A stretch of 64,000 nt of DNA, taken from the NCBI RefSeq assembly GCF_002761755.1, contig NZ_PEOG01000030.1, positions 1-64,000 of the forward strand, in the 5' to 3' direction. The stretch's first letter is position 1, and each line of letters starts with the position of its first letter. The DNA is from Roseateles chitinivorans (lineage in GTDB: Bacteria; Pseudomonadota; Gammaproteobacteria; Burkholderiales; Burkholderiaceae_C). The notes under the pieces are model-generated. The model searched no databases and was not told the DNA's origin. It saw only the letters and a program-made list of their open reading frames with translations. Shown in pieces: positions 56,482 through 64,000 of this stretch. The position numbers were made by a program, and so were the translations under genes.

Positions 56482-57878
56482 ACAGCGCGCATTGTAGTCA
56501 GCGCCAGTCCCGGCCACGCCCGCTGCGCCGGCGCTGGAGGTCCCGCATCGCCCAGAAGCAGCAACTGCGTGCGGTTGTCGCGCCAACTCGAGGCCATCAG
56601 CAGCTGCAGCACCGGCGCGCTGATCGCTCTCACCCGCTGGGGCCATTGCAGGACCGCCTCCAGTTCCCCGACGGCCATGGCCTGCGCCAGCACGGCATCC
56701 GGCGCCTCCGCGAGTTTCGCCTGCCAGTCCCCCAGCGCGAGGGCCTGGGCCAGCGCGAGGTCCTCCGGCGTCACCGGCTCGTCGGCGAGCAGCGGCAGCT
56801 GCTCCCGCAAGCGTGCGAGTTGCTCCGGCACCGCCGCCACCGGCAGCGTCACGCCCATCCGCCAGCACAACGCACCGCCGAGCGATTCGACGTCGCTGTC
56901 CCAGGCCCAGGGCAGGCGCGCGGCGACGCGCTGATGCATCAGCGTGCGCGCGAGTTCACGCAAGCCCGGCGGCGTGCCGCGCGGCACCGGCGTCTGAACG
57001 ATCAGCCGGCAGCCCTGCCCTTGCGGCAGCTGCAGGAACTGGGCGGTCGCGGCGGCGGGCGTCGCGCTCGCCAGCGCGAGCGCCGGTGCCGGGCCGGCTG
57101 CCGCCTTGGGCACCCGCCAGTCGCCCATGAAGTCCTCGGCCAGACCGCGCGCCGCCTGCAGGCTCAGGTCACCGGCGAACAGCAGCACCGCGCGCTCCGG
57201 CCGCCAGTACTGCCGATGGAATCCCAGCACGTCCTCGCGCCGCAGCCGCTTCAGGCTGGTCGTCGTCTGCACCGGTTGCGCGCGGCCCCAGAACTGCCGC
57301 CGCGCCGCCCAGGGCGCGAGCAGCAGTGCATCGGCACGCCGCAGCACCAGCGCGTCGAGCGCCCGACTGCGGATGTGCTCGAGCGCCTCGAAGGCCAGCA
57401 GCGGCCGCTGCGTCAGGTCGGCCATCAGGTTGACGGCGTCGTCGCATTGGTCCGGCAGGGCCTCCAGCGCGAGCTCGGCCGTGGACGGCGTCAGCGCCAG
57501 GCGCAGCGGCAGGCCGAGCAGGTCGCCCGCGTAAGCGATGTCGGCCGATTCCATCTCGTCCCCATCGCGCTTCGCGCCCTGCGCGAGCATCGACAGCGCC
57601 ACCTCCGCCAGGCCCTCCTTGCCGGCCGGATCGCGCAGCCATCCGCCTTCGCCGATCAGGCGGATCGCGGTGCGCGGCGCGCCGGGCAGGGACAGCACAA
57701 CGACGCGCAGCCCGTTCGCCAGCCTGGCCTGCTCGATCGCCAGCGGCGGCGGCACGGCCAGCGCCGGCGCTTCCGGCGGGCGGTCGAAGCCGTCCTGGGC
57801 CAGCGCCGGCCAGGCCGTCGAGCCGGATGCGATCGCGGCGCCCAGCATCAGTCCGCGACGATGCAGATCGACCGTCAT
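56469..57878 (-). CDS. M16 family protein lacking the zinc motif
   Basis: This 469-residue protein uses ATG 57878, whose ATGA overlaps the upstream M16 gene stop. A signal peptide with RRGLMLGAAIASGSTAW precedes the M16 fold. The place where active M16 proteases carry HxxEH reads GLAEVALSML, so it cannot bind zinc in the usual way. Other M16 features (LANGLRVVVLSLPGAPRTA, WRPERAVLLFAGDL) remain. In M16 pairs the second member is often the inactive partner. This one would be periplasmic. Confidence 0.8.
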   Translation of the reverse strand: MTVDLHRRGLMLGAAIASGSTAWPALAQDGFDRPPEAPALAVPPPLAIEQARLANGLRVVVLSLPGAPRTAIRLIGEGGWLRDPAGKEGLAEVALSMLAQGAKRDGDEMESADIAYAGDLLGLPLRLALTPSTAELALEALPDQCDDAVNLMADLTQRPLLAFEALEHIRSRALDALVLRRADALLLAPWAARRQFWGRAQPVQTTTSLKRLRREDVLGFHRQYWRPERAVLLFAGDLSLQAARGLAEDFMGDWRVPKAAAGPAPALALASATPAAATAQFLQLPQGQGCRLIVQTPVPRGTPPGLRELARTLMHQRVAARLPWAWDSDVESLGGALCWRMGVTLPVAAVPEQLARLREQLPLLADEPVTPEDLALAQALALGDWQAKLAEAPDAVLAQAMAVGELEAVLQWPQRVRAISAPVLQLLMASSWRDNRTQLLLLGDAGPPAPAQRAWPGLALTTMRAVIGE

Positions 57879-59281
57879 GCGGCGACTCCCGCTGCGGCAC
57901 CGACATCCGCCAGCAGCGTCAACACCGGCGCCTGCACGACCTGTCGCCGCCAGAACTGCTGCACGTCGGCGCCGCTGAGCTTGATCCACATCGCCATGTC
58001 CTTCGCCGGCGCACCGGCATCGCCACGCACCGCCCAGGCGGTGCCCAGCGCCCGGGCCTGCCGGTCGGCCGTCCATTCGGCGGACAGCGTCTCACGCCGC
58101 AGCAGGGCCTTGGCCTTGCCGAGTTCCTCATCGGTGATCGCCTCGTCGGCCAGCCGCAGCACCTCCTGCTGGAGGGCCTGAGCCAGCGGCGCGGCGGTCT
58201 GGCCATGCGCGGCCAACGCCTGCGCCACCAGCAGGCCCGCGTCGCGGTGCGAATCCAGCCGCAGGCTGAGCTGATGCGCCAGCGCCTTCTCGTCGACCAG
58301 CGTGTCGGTGAGACGCCCCGACCGTCCCAGTCCCAGCAGCGCATGCGCGAGTTGCCAGGTCGGCAGCGACGGATCATCCGCGCGAGGCACCTGCCAGACG
58401 AGCGCGGCGGCCGGCAGCGGCGCCTGCGCCAGCGACAGCTTGAGCGTCTGGCTCTGGGGACGACGCGCCTCGCGCAGCTCGCGCGGCTCGGCCGCCGCCG
58501 CAGGGAACGCCGCAGGAGATGCCGCAGGGGACGCCGCGGTCAACGGCATCGCCGGCACGGAGGCGGACACCGCGGGCAGCCCGGATGCGGGCGTTGCCGA
58601 GGCGCTCGGCAGCACGGCCGGCACGGCGGACGGCGGCATCGGCGGACGGATCGAGCCGAAGTAATGCATCACCCAGCGTGCGAGCGCGCCCTCGTCGAAG
58701 GCGCCGGTCACCACCAGCAATGCGCGGTCGCAGCCGAACCGGGCCGCATGGAACGCACGCACCGCGTCGATATCCAGGTCCTTGAGCTGCTCGGGATCGC
58801 CGAGCGCGCCGCGCTGGTAGGGATGGGTCAGGTAACCGTGGCGCTGCACCGCGAGGTCCAGCCGCGCATAGGGATTGAGCAGCGGCTCCTGCACCGCCTG
58901 GCGCAGTTGCAGCCCCGCGCTGGCCAGCGTGTCCGGATCCATGCGGGGATTGCTCATCCGCTCGGCCTCGGCCCACAGCACGCGCTCGAGTTGCGGTGCG
59001 GGAACCGTCGTCTGCAACGCGGCGAAGTCCTCGTCGATCTCGATCCGGGTCCGCCCGCCCGCACTCGCGATCAGGCGATGGAACTGGCCGGGCGCGAGGT
59101 AACGGCTGGCGCCGGCGATCAGCCGCAGCACCAGGTGCGACAGCCCGCTGCGACCGGTGGGGTCGTCGCGGCCGCCGCAGCGATAGACGACGCGCACCGC
59201 GACCTGCGTGCCCGGGACCGGGCGCGCCAGCCAGAGCAGGCCGTTGGGAAGCCGTTGCGGCTCGAGGGGCGGGGCACTCAT
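57875..59281 (-). CDS. M16 family protein with degenerate zinc motif
   Basis: I start this gene at ATG 59281 (468 residues, MSAPPLEPQRLPNGLLW); other starts up to 59302 are possible. The fold matches M16/insulinase (VVYRCGGRDDPTGRSGLSH, QLERVLWAEAERMSNPRM), but the HxxEH motif reads HLVLR, losing the Glu and second His. A Pro/Ala/Ser-rich linker lies at about residues 230-275. No clear signal peptide is seen, unlike its partner. It overlaps the second M16 gene by four bases. Confidence 0.8.
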   Translation of the reverse strand: MSAPPLEPQRLPNGLLWLARPVPGTQVAVRVVYRCGGRDDPTGRSGLSHLVLRLIAGASRYLAPGQFHRLIASAGGRTRIEIDEDFAALQTTVPAPQLERVLWAEAERMSNPRMDPDTLASAGLQLRQAVQEPLLNPYARLDLAVQRHGYLTHPYQRGALGDPEQLKDLDIDAVRAFHAARFGCDRALLVVTGAFDEGALARWVMHYFGSIRPPMPPSAVPAVLPSASATPASGLPAVSASVPAMPLTAASPAASPAAFPAAAAEPRELREARRPQSQTLKLSLAQAPLPAAALVWQVPRADDPSLPTWQLAHALLGLGRSGRLTDTLVDEKALAHQLSLRLDSHRDAGLLVAQALAAHGQTAAPLAQALQQEVLRLADEAITDEELGKAKALLRRETLSAEWTADRQARALGTAWAVRGDAGAPAKDMAMWIKLSGADVQQFWRRQVVQAPVLTLLADVGAAAGVAA

Positions 59282-59468
59282 GGCCGGCATCCTAGCTGCC
59301 AATCCGCTGTCAGCAGCCGGTCCGCATCATCGGCGCGACATCGCTCTGCCGGGCCGACCACCCGAATCGGGGGCACCCGGCCGGCGATCCGGGGCATCGG
59401 CCGCGCCGCTGCCCCGCCCACCGGGGACAAGCGCCCCGCTTTCATCGTCACTCCACGGAAGGCTTGCC

Positions 59469-59861
59469 ATGAGCGCCATCAACTTCGCCTACACGATCGT
59501 CTACGTCGAGGACGTGGGCGCGTCGCTGGACTTCTTCGAGCAGGCCTTCGGCCTCAAGCGCCGGTTCCTGCACGAGTCCGGCGCCTATGGCGAGCTCGAG
59601 ACCGGCGCCACGACCCTGTCCTTCGCGCGCCACGACATCGCGCGCGGCAACCTCGGCCAGGAGTACCGCAAGGCCGCGGAGGGCGCGCCGCTGGGAATGG
59701 AGGTCGGCCTGTCCACGCCGGACGTGCCCGCCGCCTATGCGCGGGCCCTGGGCGCCGGCGCGCAAGGCCTGACCCCGCCGATGACCAAGCCCTGGGGCCA
59801 GGTGGTCGCCTACGTGCGCTGTCCCGACGGCACGCTGGTCGAGATCTGCACGCCGATCTGA
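59469..59861 (+). CDS. VOC family (glyoxalase-like) protein
   Basis: This 130-residue protein fits the VOC fold with paired beta-alpha-beta-beta-beta units: FAYTIVYVEDVGASLDFFEQAFG at the start and VVAYVRCPDGTLVEICTP at the end. Members bind a metal and act as glyoxalases, dioxygenases or resistance proteins. The substrate is unknown. It lies between a divergent M16 gene and a convergent NDH-2 gene. Confidence 0.85.
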   Translation: MSAINFAYTIVYVEDVGASLDFFEQAFGLKRRFLHESGAYGELETGATTLSFARHDIARGNLGQEYRKAAEGAPLGMEVGLSTPDVPAAYARALGAGAQGLTPPMTKPWGQVVAYVRCPDGTLVEICTPI

Positions 59862-59868
59862 CCGGGGT

Positions 59869-61176
59869 CTAGGCGTCGTCCCGGGCGCCGGGCCGAGGCT
59901 CCACCACGATGCGCGCATGGCGCTGGAAGGTGAAGTAGGCCCAGGCCCAGTCCGCGAAGACGCGGACGCGGTTGCGGAAGCCGATCAGGAAATAGACGTG
60001 CACGAACAGCCAGAACAACCATGCGGAGAACCCGCTGAACTGGACCGTTCCCAGGTCGGCGACCGCCGCCTTGCGGCCGATGGTTGCGAGGTTGCCGTAG
60101 TCGCGGTAGCGGAAGGGCGGCTCGGAGCGTCCCTGCAGGCGGGCGAGGATCTGCCGCGCCGCGTGCCGGCCGGCCTGCTTCGCGCCGGGGCTGACGCCCG
60201 GCACCGGCTTGCGGCTGCCGTCCTTCTCCAGGCTGGTCGCCGCGGCCATGTCGCCGACGACGTAGACCTCGGGATGACCGGGGATGTTCATCTGCTCGTC
60301 GACGACCACCCGTCCCGCGCGGTCCAGCGGCACGCCCAGGGTGCGCGCCAGCGGCGACGCGGCGACGCCGGCGGCCCACACCTTGGTGCGGGAGGCGATC
60401 CGTTCCCGAGTCCCATCGGCGGTCTGGAGGTCCACGCCCGCCTCGTCGATGCCGACGACGCGGCAGCCGGTACGCACCACCACGCCGATGCGCTCGAGTT
60501 GCGCCTGGGCCTGCGCCGACTGCGCCGGCTTGAAGGCGGCCAGCACACGGTCCGACCCCTCCACCAGCAGCACCTGCGCGCGGCCCGGATCGATGCGGCG
60601 GAACTCGTCGCGCAGCGTGTGGCGGGCGATCTCGGCCAGCGTGCCGGCCATCTCCACGCCGGTCGGCCCGCCGCCGATGACGACGAAGTTGAGCCAGGGC
60701 TCGCGGCTGGGCGCATCGGGCAGGGTCTCGGCGCGCTCGAAGGCGCTCAGCAACCGGGCGCGCAGCTGGAAGGCATCCGCCAGCGTCTTGAGGCCGGGGG
60801 CATGGGCTTGCCACTGGTCGTTGCCGAAGTAGCTGTGGGTCGCGCCGGCGGCGACGATCAGGTGGTCGTAGCGCAGGCGCTGTCCGTCGCCGAGCACGAC
60901 CTCGCGGGCCTGGACGTCGATGGCATCGACGTCGGCCATCAGCACCGTGAGGTTGCGCTGGTGGCGCCGCATGTGCCGGATCGGCGACGCGATCGACGGC
61001 GCGGACAGCCCGGCGGTCGCGACCTGGTACAGCAGCGGCTGGAACAGGTGATGGTTGCTGCGGTCGATCAAGGTGACACGGACCGGGGCGCCGTCGAGGA
61101 CCTTGGTGGCCTCCAGGCCGCCGAATCCGCAACCGACGATCACGACATGGGGAAGCGCAACATGTGGGTCAGCCAT
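59869..61176 (-). CDS. Type II NADH dehydrogenase (NDH-2)
   Basis: This 435-residue protein uses ATG 61176. Two Rossmann motifs are present: VVIVGCGFGGLEATKVLD near residue 12 (FAD) and FVVIGGGPTGVEMAGTLAE near residue 160 (NADH). EVYVVGDMAAA lies late in the protein, and a hydrophobic C-terminal segment (FSAWLFWLFVHVYFLIGF) would associate with the membrane. It passes electrons from NADH to quinone without pumping protons. It is convergent with the VOC gene, with 7 bases between. Confidence 0.88.
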   Translation of the reverse strand: MADPHVALPHVVIVGCGFGGLEATKVLDGAPVRVTLIDRSNHHLFQPLLYQVATAGLSAPSIASPIRHMRRHQRNLTVLMADVDAIDVQAREVVLGDGQRLRYDHLIVAAGATHSYFGNDQWQAHAPGLKTLADAFQLRARLLSAFERAETLPDAPSREPWLNFVVIGGGPTGVEMAGTLAEIARHTLRDEFRRIDPGRAQVLLVEGSDRVLAAFKPAQSAQAQAQLERIGVVVRTGCRVVGIDEAGVDLQTADGTRERIASRTKVWAAGVAASPLARTLGVPLDRAGRVVVDEQMNIPGHPEVYVVGDMAAATSLEKDGSRKPVPGVSPGAKQAGRHAARQILARLQGRSEPPFRYRDYGNLATIGRKAAVADLGTVQFSGFSAWLFWLFVHVYFLIGFRNRVRVFADWAWAYFTFQRHARIVVEPRPGARDDA

Positions 61177-61238
61177 GCGACACATCCTAGCTGGGATGAC
61201 GACTCGGATAGGGAGGTCCCATCGCTGACAATGGTTGG

Positions 61239-61931
61239 ATGCGCCGCGCCGACCGCCTGTTCCAGATCGTCCAACTCATCCGTGGGCGCCGTCTCACGAC
61301 GGCCGAGTTCCTGTCCCAGCGGCTGGAGGTCTCGATCCGCACCGTCTATCGCGACGTGGCCGCGCTGCAGCAGCAGGGCGTGCCGATCGACGGCGAAGCG
61401 GGCGTCGGCTACCGGATGCGGGTCGGCTTCGAACTGCCGCCGCTGATGTTCAGCGCCGAGGAAGCCCAATCGCTGGTCGCCGCGGTGCGGCTGGCCCAGC
61501 CGCAGCTCGATGCGGTGCTCGGACAGCGTGCCGAGGAGGCGCTGGGCAAGATCTTCGCGGTGCTGCCGGGCTCGGCGCGCGCCGCCGCGGAGAGCCTGAC
61601 CGTCTATGCGCCGCAGCGCGGGCTGGACAACGCGACCCGCGAACGCCTGACGCAACTGCGCCTGGCCACCGAGTCCCGCACCAAGCTGCGGCTGCACTAC
61701 CTCGACCTGAGCGACCAGACCAGTTCCCGCGTCGTGCGCCCGCTGGCCTGCTTCTTCTGGGGACCGGTGTGGACCTTCTCGGCCTGGTGCGAACTGCGCG
61801 AGGACTTCCGCAGTTTCCGCGTCGACCGGGTCCAGCAGCTGGAACTGCTGGAGGAGCGCTTCCGCGACGAACCCGGCAAGACCCTCGCCGACCTGCAGCG
61901 CCGCGAGAACGCGCGCGAGAACTGGGCCTAG
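61239..61931 (+). CDS. YafY-type HTH and WYL domain regulator
   Basis: This 230-residue protein has an N-terminal HTH_11 motif (LTTAEFLSQRLEVSIRTVYRDVAAL, about residues 20-45) and a C-terminal WYL domain (about 140-205), with LRLHYLDLSDQ and the W-Y-L equivalent in FFWGPVWTFSAWCELREDFRSFRVDR. WYL regulators bind nucleic acids or small ligands and often respond to stress. It is divergent from NDH-2 by 62 bases and may regulate that gene. Confidence 0.85.
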   Translation: MRRADRLFQIVQLIRGRRLTTAEFLSQRLEVSIRTVYRDVAALQQQGVPIDGEAGVGYRMRVGFELPPLMFSAEEAQSLVAAVRLAQPQLDAVLGQRAEEALGKIFAVLPGSARAAAESLTVYAPQRGLDNATRERLTQLRLATESRTKLRLHYLDLSDQTSSRVVRPLACFFWGPVWTFSAWCELREDFRSFRVDRVQQLELLEERFRDEPGKTLADLQRRENARENWA

Positions 61932-61940
61932 CGGCTCCGC

Positions 61941-63035
61941 TCAGCGCAGCGCGACGCCCTGGGGCAGCGCCGCGGCGCGCGGCCGCCAGCGCAGCAGCGG
62001 CGCCTCGATCCAGCGATGGAAGGGCACCGCCGCCATGTTGCTCAGCAGCCAGGCCGCCAGCAGTGCCAGCGGCGCGAGCGCGTCCAGCGCCTGGGCCGGG
62101 CTCTCGGCGCGGTGCTCGTAGATCGCGTTCACCAGCAGGCAGACCGGGAAGTGCACCAGGAAGAGCGCGTAGGCGTGGCGTGCCAGCGTCTGCACCGGCG
62201 CCTGGCCGTGCCGCTGGAACCAGGCCGGCAGCGTGCCGCGGCGCCACAGCGCGATGACCGCCGCGGTCAGCGCGGCCACGACCAGGCGTTCACGGAACTG
62301 CAGCGCCAGCGCGAGCGCCATCAGTCCGACCAGCGCCAGCAGCCCGGCGCGGCGCGCCCGCGGCGTCCAGCCCTGGCACCAGCACAGCAGCACTCCCAGG
62401 CCGTAGGCGCCGAAGAAATAGACGGCATAGGCGTCCAGGTCCTCCATCCGGTTGAACTGGAGCAGCGAAGCCGCGCAAAGCGTGCCGACCAGCGCCAGCG
62501 TGAGCCCCTGGCGCATCGCGCGCGACAGCGGCAGGCAGCGCGGGCCCCACATCACGAGCAGCAGCAGCGCGAAGAGCTGGAAGTCGATCGCCACATACCA
62601 GGCGCCGACGGTGAGCGCCTCGACCGGCACCAGATCGTGCAGCAGCAGCGCATGGGCCAGGATCTGCACCAGGCCGACCTGCTCCGGCACCAGTTCCGGC
62701 AGCAAGGGCGCCACCAGCCAGGAGCTCAGCAGCGTCAGGCCGACAGCGGCCATGAACGGCGGCGCCAGGCGCCAGTAGCGCTGCGCCAGCAGCGCGGGCG
62801 CCGAGCGGCGCAACTGCGGCTCCTGCGCCGCGAGCGCCCGCGCGCTCAGGTAGCCGCCCAGCACCAGGAAGACCTGCACCGCCATGCGCCCGTAGTCGTA
62901 GAGCCAGCCGGTCAGCAGCGGGAACAGCCGGTGCATGGCTTCGGCGATCGGTCCGTAGACCGACAGGTGGTGCAACACGATCAGTTGCGCGGCGGTGGCG
63001 CGCAGCGCGTCCAGCGGGAACAGGCGAGAGGCCAT
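61941..63035 (-). CDS. Membrane acyltransferase family 3 (OafA/YrhL-like)
   Basis: This 364-residue protein has about ten hydrophobic helices. The N-terminal LDALRATAAQLIVLHHLSVYG fits the conserved region with the catalytic His of acyltransferase 3, and a downstream R/E-rich helix region follows. The family moves acyl groups onto sugars, lipopolysaccharide or peptidoglycan in the envelope. The acceptor is unknown. It is convergent with the WYL regulator. Confidence 0.85.
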   Translation of the reverse strand: MASRLFPLDALRATAAQLIVLHHLSVYGPIAEAMHRLFPLLTGWLYDYGRMAVQVFLVLGGYLSARALAAQEPQLRRSAPALLAQRYWRLAPPFMAAVGLTLLSSWLVAPLLPELVPEQVGLVQILAHALLLHDLVPVEALTVGAWYVAIDFQLFALLLLVMWGPRCLPLSRAMRQGLTLALVGTLCAASLLQFNRMEDLDAYAVYFFGAYGLGVLLCWCQGWTPRARRAGLLALVGLMALALALQFRERLVVAALTAAVIALWRRGTLPAWFQRHGQAPVQTLARHAYALFLVHFPVCLLVNAIYEHRAESPAQALDALAPLALLAAWLLSNMAAVPFHRWIEAPLLRWRPRAAALPQGVALR

Positions 63036-63085
63036 CAGGAATCGGCGGAAAGCGGTCGCCGACGAGCCTGGGCTGCGCTCGGCGC

Positions 63086-63115
63086 AAAAACGAAGCGGCC
63101 ACCGCGAGGTGGCCG
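63086..63115 (-). terminator. Intrinsic terminator for the CoxG-like gene
   Basis: On the reverse strand, CGGCCACC-TCGC-GGTGGCCG (63115-63096) is a perfect 8-bp stem, followed by CTTCGTTTTT with a T-run at 63090-63086. It lies 124 bases after the stop at 63239. Confidence 0.7.
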
Positions 63116-63238
63116 TTGAAGCGCCGATTCTATAAGAAAATCAACGAGTTACATCGAGTTGTTTGCATCACGCGCCGCCCACCGTCGCACGACAACAGCT
63201 TCACGTCCGCCTCACGGCTCCGTGACGGGCGCAGCCCC

Positions 63239-63808
63239 TCAGCGCTTGGCACGTGGCGCGCGCGAGCGCGGCTTGGGCGGCGGGAACAAGGTCCCGTTGA
63301 ACATCGCGGCGAACCAGCCGAGGTACCAGTCGACGAGGCGCTGCGGCCAGGGCTTGGGTGGTGCTTTCACCGGCTGGGGGCGGTCGGACGGATGGCGGCG
63401 CGCGACAGCGGCGCCGATACCGGCGAGCCGCTCGCGCAGCGCCATCAGGCCGGCGACCTTGGAGGGCGTCTCGCGCTCGGCCTGGATCACCAGCGCGACA
63501 TGCAGCAGTGCGCGGTCCTCGCCGAGCGACGCCAGCCGCAGCTGCGCCTGACCGGCGACCTTGCCGGTGCGGGGACCGTGGCCTTCGAGGCTCAGGCGCA
63601 GGCGGCTGGGGACTTCGAGGTCCAGGACGGTGAGGATGCCCTCGAAGCCCGGCAGCACGAGCGCGTAGGACCGCGGCGCGTCGCCGGCTTCGAGACGGGC
63701 GCCGTCGGGCAGGCTGTCGGCCAGCAGGGCCAGGTCATGCAGCGCGCGCCAAGCCAGGGCCTGGGGAACGGGCAAGACCAGATCGTCGTTGAGGGCGAGC
63801 GTGGGCAT
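63239..63808 (-). CDS. CoxG/SRPBCC family protein
   Basis: I use ATG 63808 (189 residues); longer starts overlap the divergent XdhC gene. The sequence follows the CoxG/SRPBCC pattern: LVLPVPQALAWRALHDLALLADSLPDGA at the start, GFEGILTVLDLEVPSRLRLSLEGHG and LHVALVIQAERETPSKVAGLM in the middle. The C-terminal about 40 residues are basic and include WYLGWFAAMF, perhaps a membrane contact. CoxG helps recruit CO dehydrogenase-type molybdenum enzymes to the membrane. The divergent XdhC-like gene fits that theme. Confidence 0.75.
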   Translation of the reverse strand: MPTLALNDDLVLPVPQALAWRALHDLALLADSLPDGARLEAGDAPRSYALVLPGFEGILTVLDLEVPSRLRLSLEGHGPRTGKVAGQAQLRLASLGEDRALLHVALVIQAERETPSKVAGLMALRERLAGIGAAVARRHPSDRPQPVKAPPKPWPQRLVDWYLGWFAAMFNGTLFPPPKPRSRAPRAKR

Positions 63809-63874
63809 GCGCCCGATTGTGGCCCTCCGGCTGCGGCCGACGCACGCCGGAACGAATTTCGCTATGGTGCACGG

Positions 63875-64000
63875 ATGGACAACATGGACCTGCAAGTGCT
63901 GCGCCAGGTGCAGCAGTGGCTCGACGCCGATCAGCGCGTCGTGCTGGGCACGATCACGCGGACCTGGGGCTCGGCGCCACGGCCGGTCGGGTCGATCGTC
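63875..64000 (+). CDS. XdhC/CoxI family protein, N-terminal part (cut by window edge)
   Basis: The first 42 codons from ATG 63875 read MDNMDLQVLRQVQQWLDA, then end with VLGTITRTWGSAPRPVGSIV, the conserved start of XdhC/CoxI proteins, which insert or sulfurate the molybdenum cofactor of xanthine or CO dehydrogenases. It is divergent from the CoxG-like gene, with 66 bases between the starts. The rest of the gene is outside the window. Confidence 0.85.
   Translation, partial: MDNMDLQVLRQVQQWLDADQRVVLGTITRTWGSAPRPVGSIV

Overview
The window is high-GC DNA (by eye about 70% or more in most genes) from a chromosome that looks like a beta-proteobacterium of the order Burkholderiales, in the Roseateles/Mitsuaria/Rubrivivax neighbourhood. 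Support comes from family content typical of that order: DUF3567, DUF2917 beside a MocR-type regulator, the PHA-granule regulator PhaM, the HPr-rel-A cassette and a GlpSTPQV-type glycerol importer. This placement is an inference from gene families; no rRNA or tRNA is present to confirm it. I see no insertion sequence, prophage, CRISPR array or tRNA.

Layout. 1-9.2 kb: a cut FAH-family gene, DUF3108, DUF3567, a double AAA+ ATPase, a TraB/GumN protein, a MarC protein, PhaM, and a FIST sensor protein overlapping a solute-binding-like protein. 9.3-13.3 kb: glcDEF, glycolate oxidase. 13.3-13.7 kb: an intergenic stretch with several stem-loops and a strong intrinsic terminator (candidate RNA). 13.7-17.5 kb: a PafA-like phosphatase lipoprotein and an ABC exporter. 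17.8-20.9 kb: a four-gene overlapping operon of a Tat-type secreted protein, a PqqD-like protein, an HprK-related kinase A and a nucleotidyltransferase. 21-30.5 kb: pssA, an S41 protease lipoprotein, DUF2917/MocR, an alpha/beta hydrolase, an EamA/AraC pair, and an AraC/GGDEF-like pair. 30.7-35.2 kb: a TonB-dependent receptor plus a two-domain beta-propeller phytase. 35.3-40.6 kb: an acetyltransferase, a degenerate GGDEF protein, and an ECF sigma factor/Ser-Thr kinase/small protein module. 40.6-44.5 kb: envelope and unknown proteins, including an RDD-ClpP-like fusion. 44.6-54.9 kb: a complete glycerol regulon (importer, glpD, glpR, glpK). 55-56.5 kb: an AbrB-VapC toxin-antitoxin pair and a UPF0016 Mn exporter with a yybP-ykoY riboswitch. 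56.5-64 kb: two M16-like proteins without the zinc motif, a VOC protein, NDH-2, a WYL regulator, an acyltransferase, a CoxG-like protein and a cut XdhC-like gene.

How the genes work together. The glycerol block is self-contained: import (GlpV binding protein, GlpPQ permeases, GlpST ATPases), phosphorylation (GlpK), oxidation (GlpD) and repression (GlpR), with glpD and glpR divergent. The phytase and its TonB receptor form a phosphate or inositol-phosphate scavenging pair, and a separate PafA-like phosphatase adds to phosphorus acquisition. The most intriguing unit is the HPr-rel-A operon. Every junction in it is a 1-4 base stop/start overlap, and the first gene encodes an exported protein, so that protein is a candidate substrate of an uncharacterised modification system. 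Second is the ECF sigma/kinase module, which resembles sigma factors switched on by phosphorylation.
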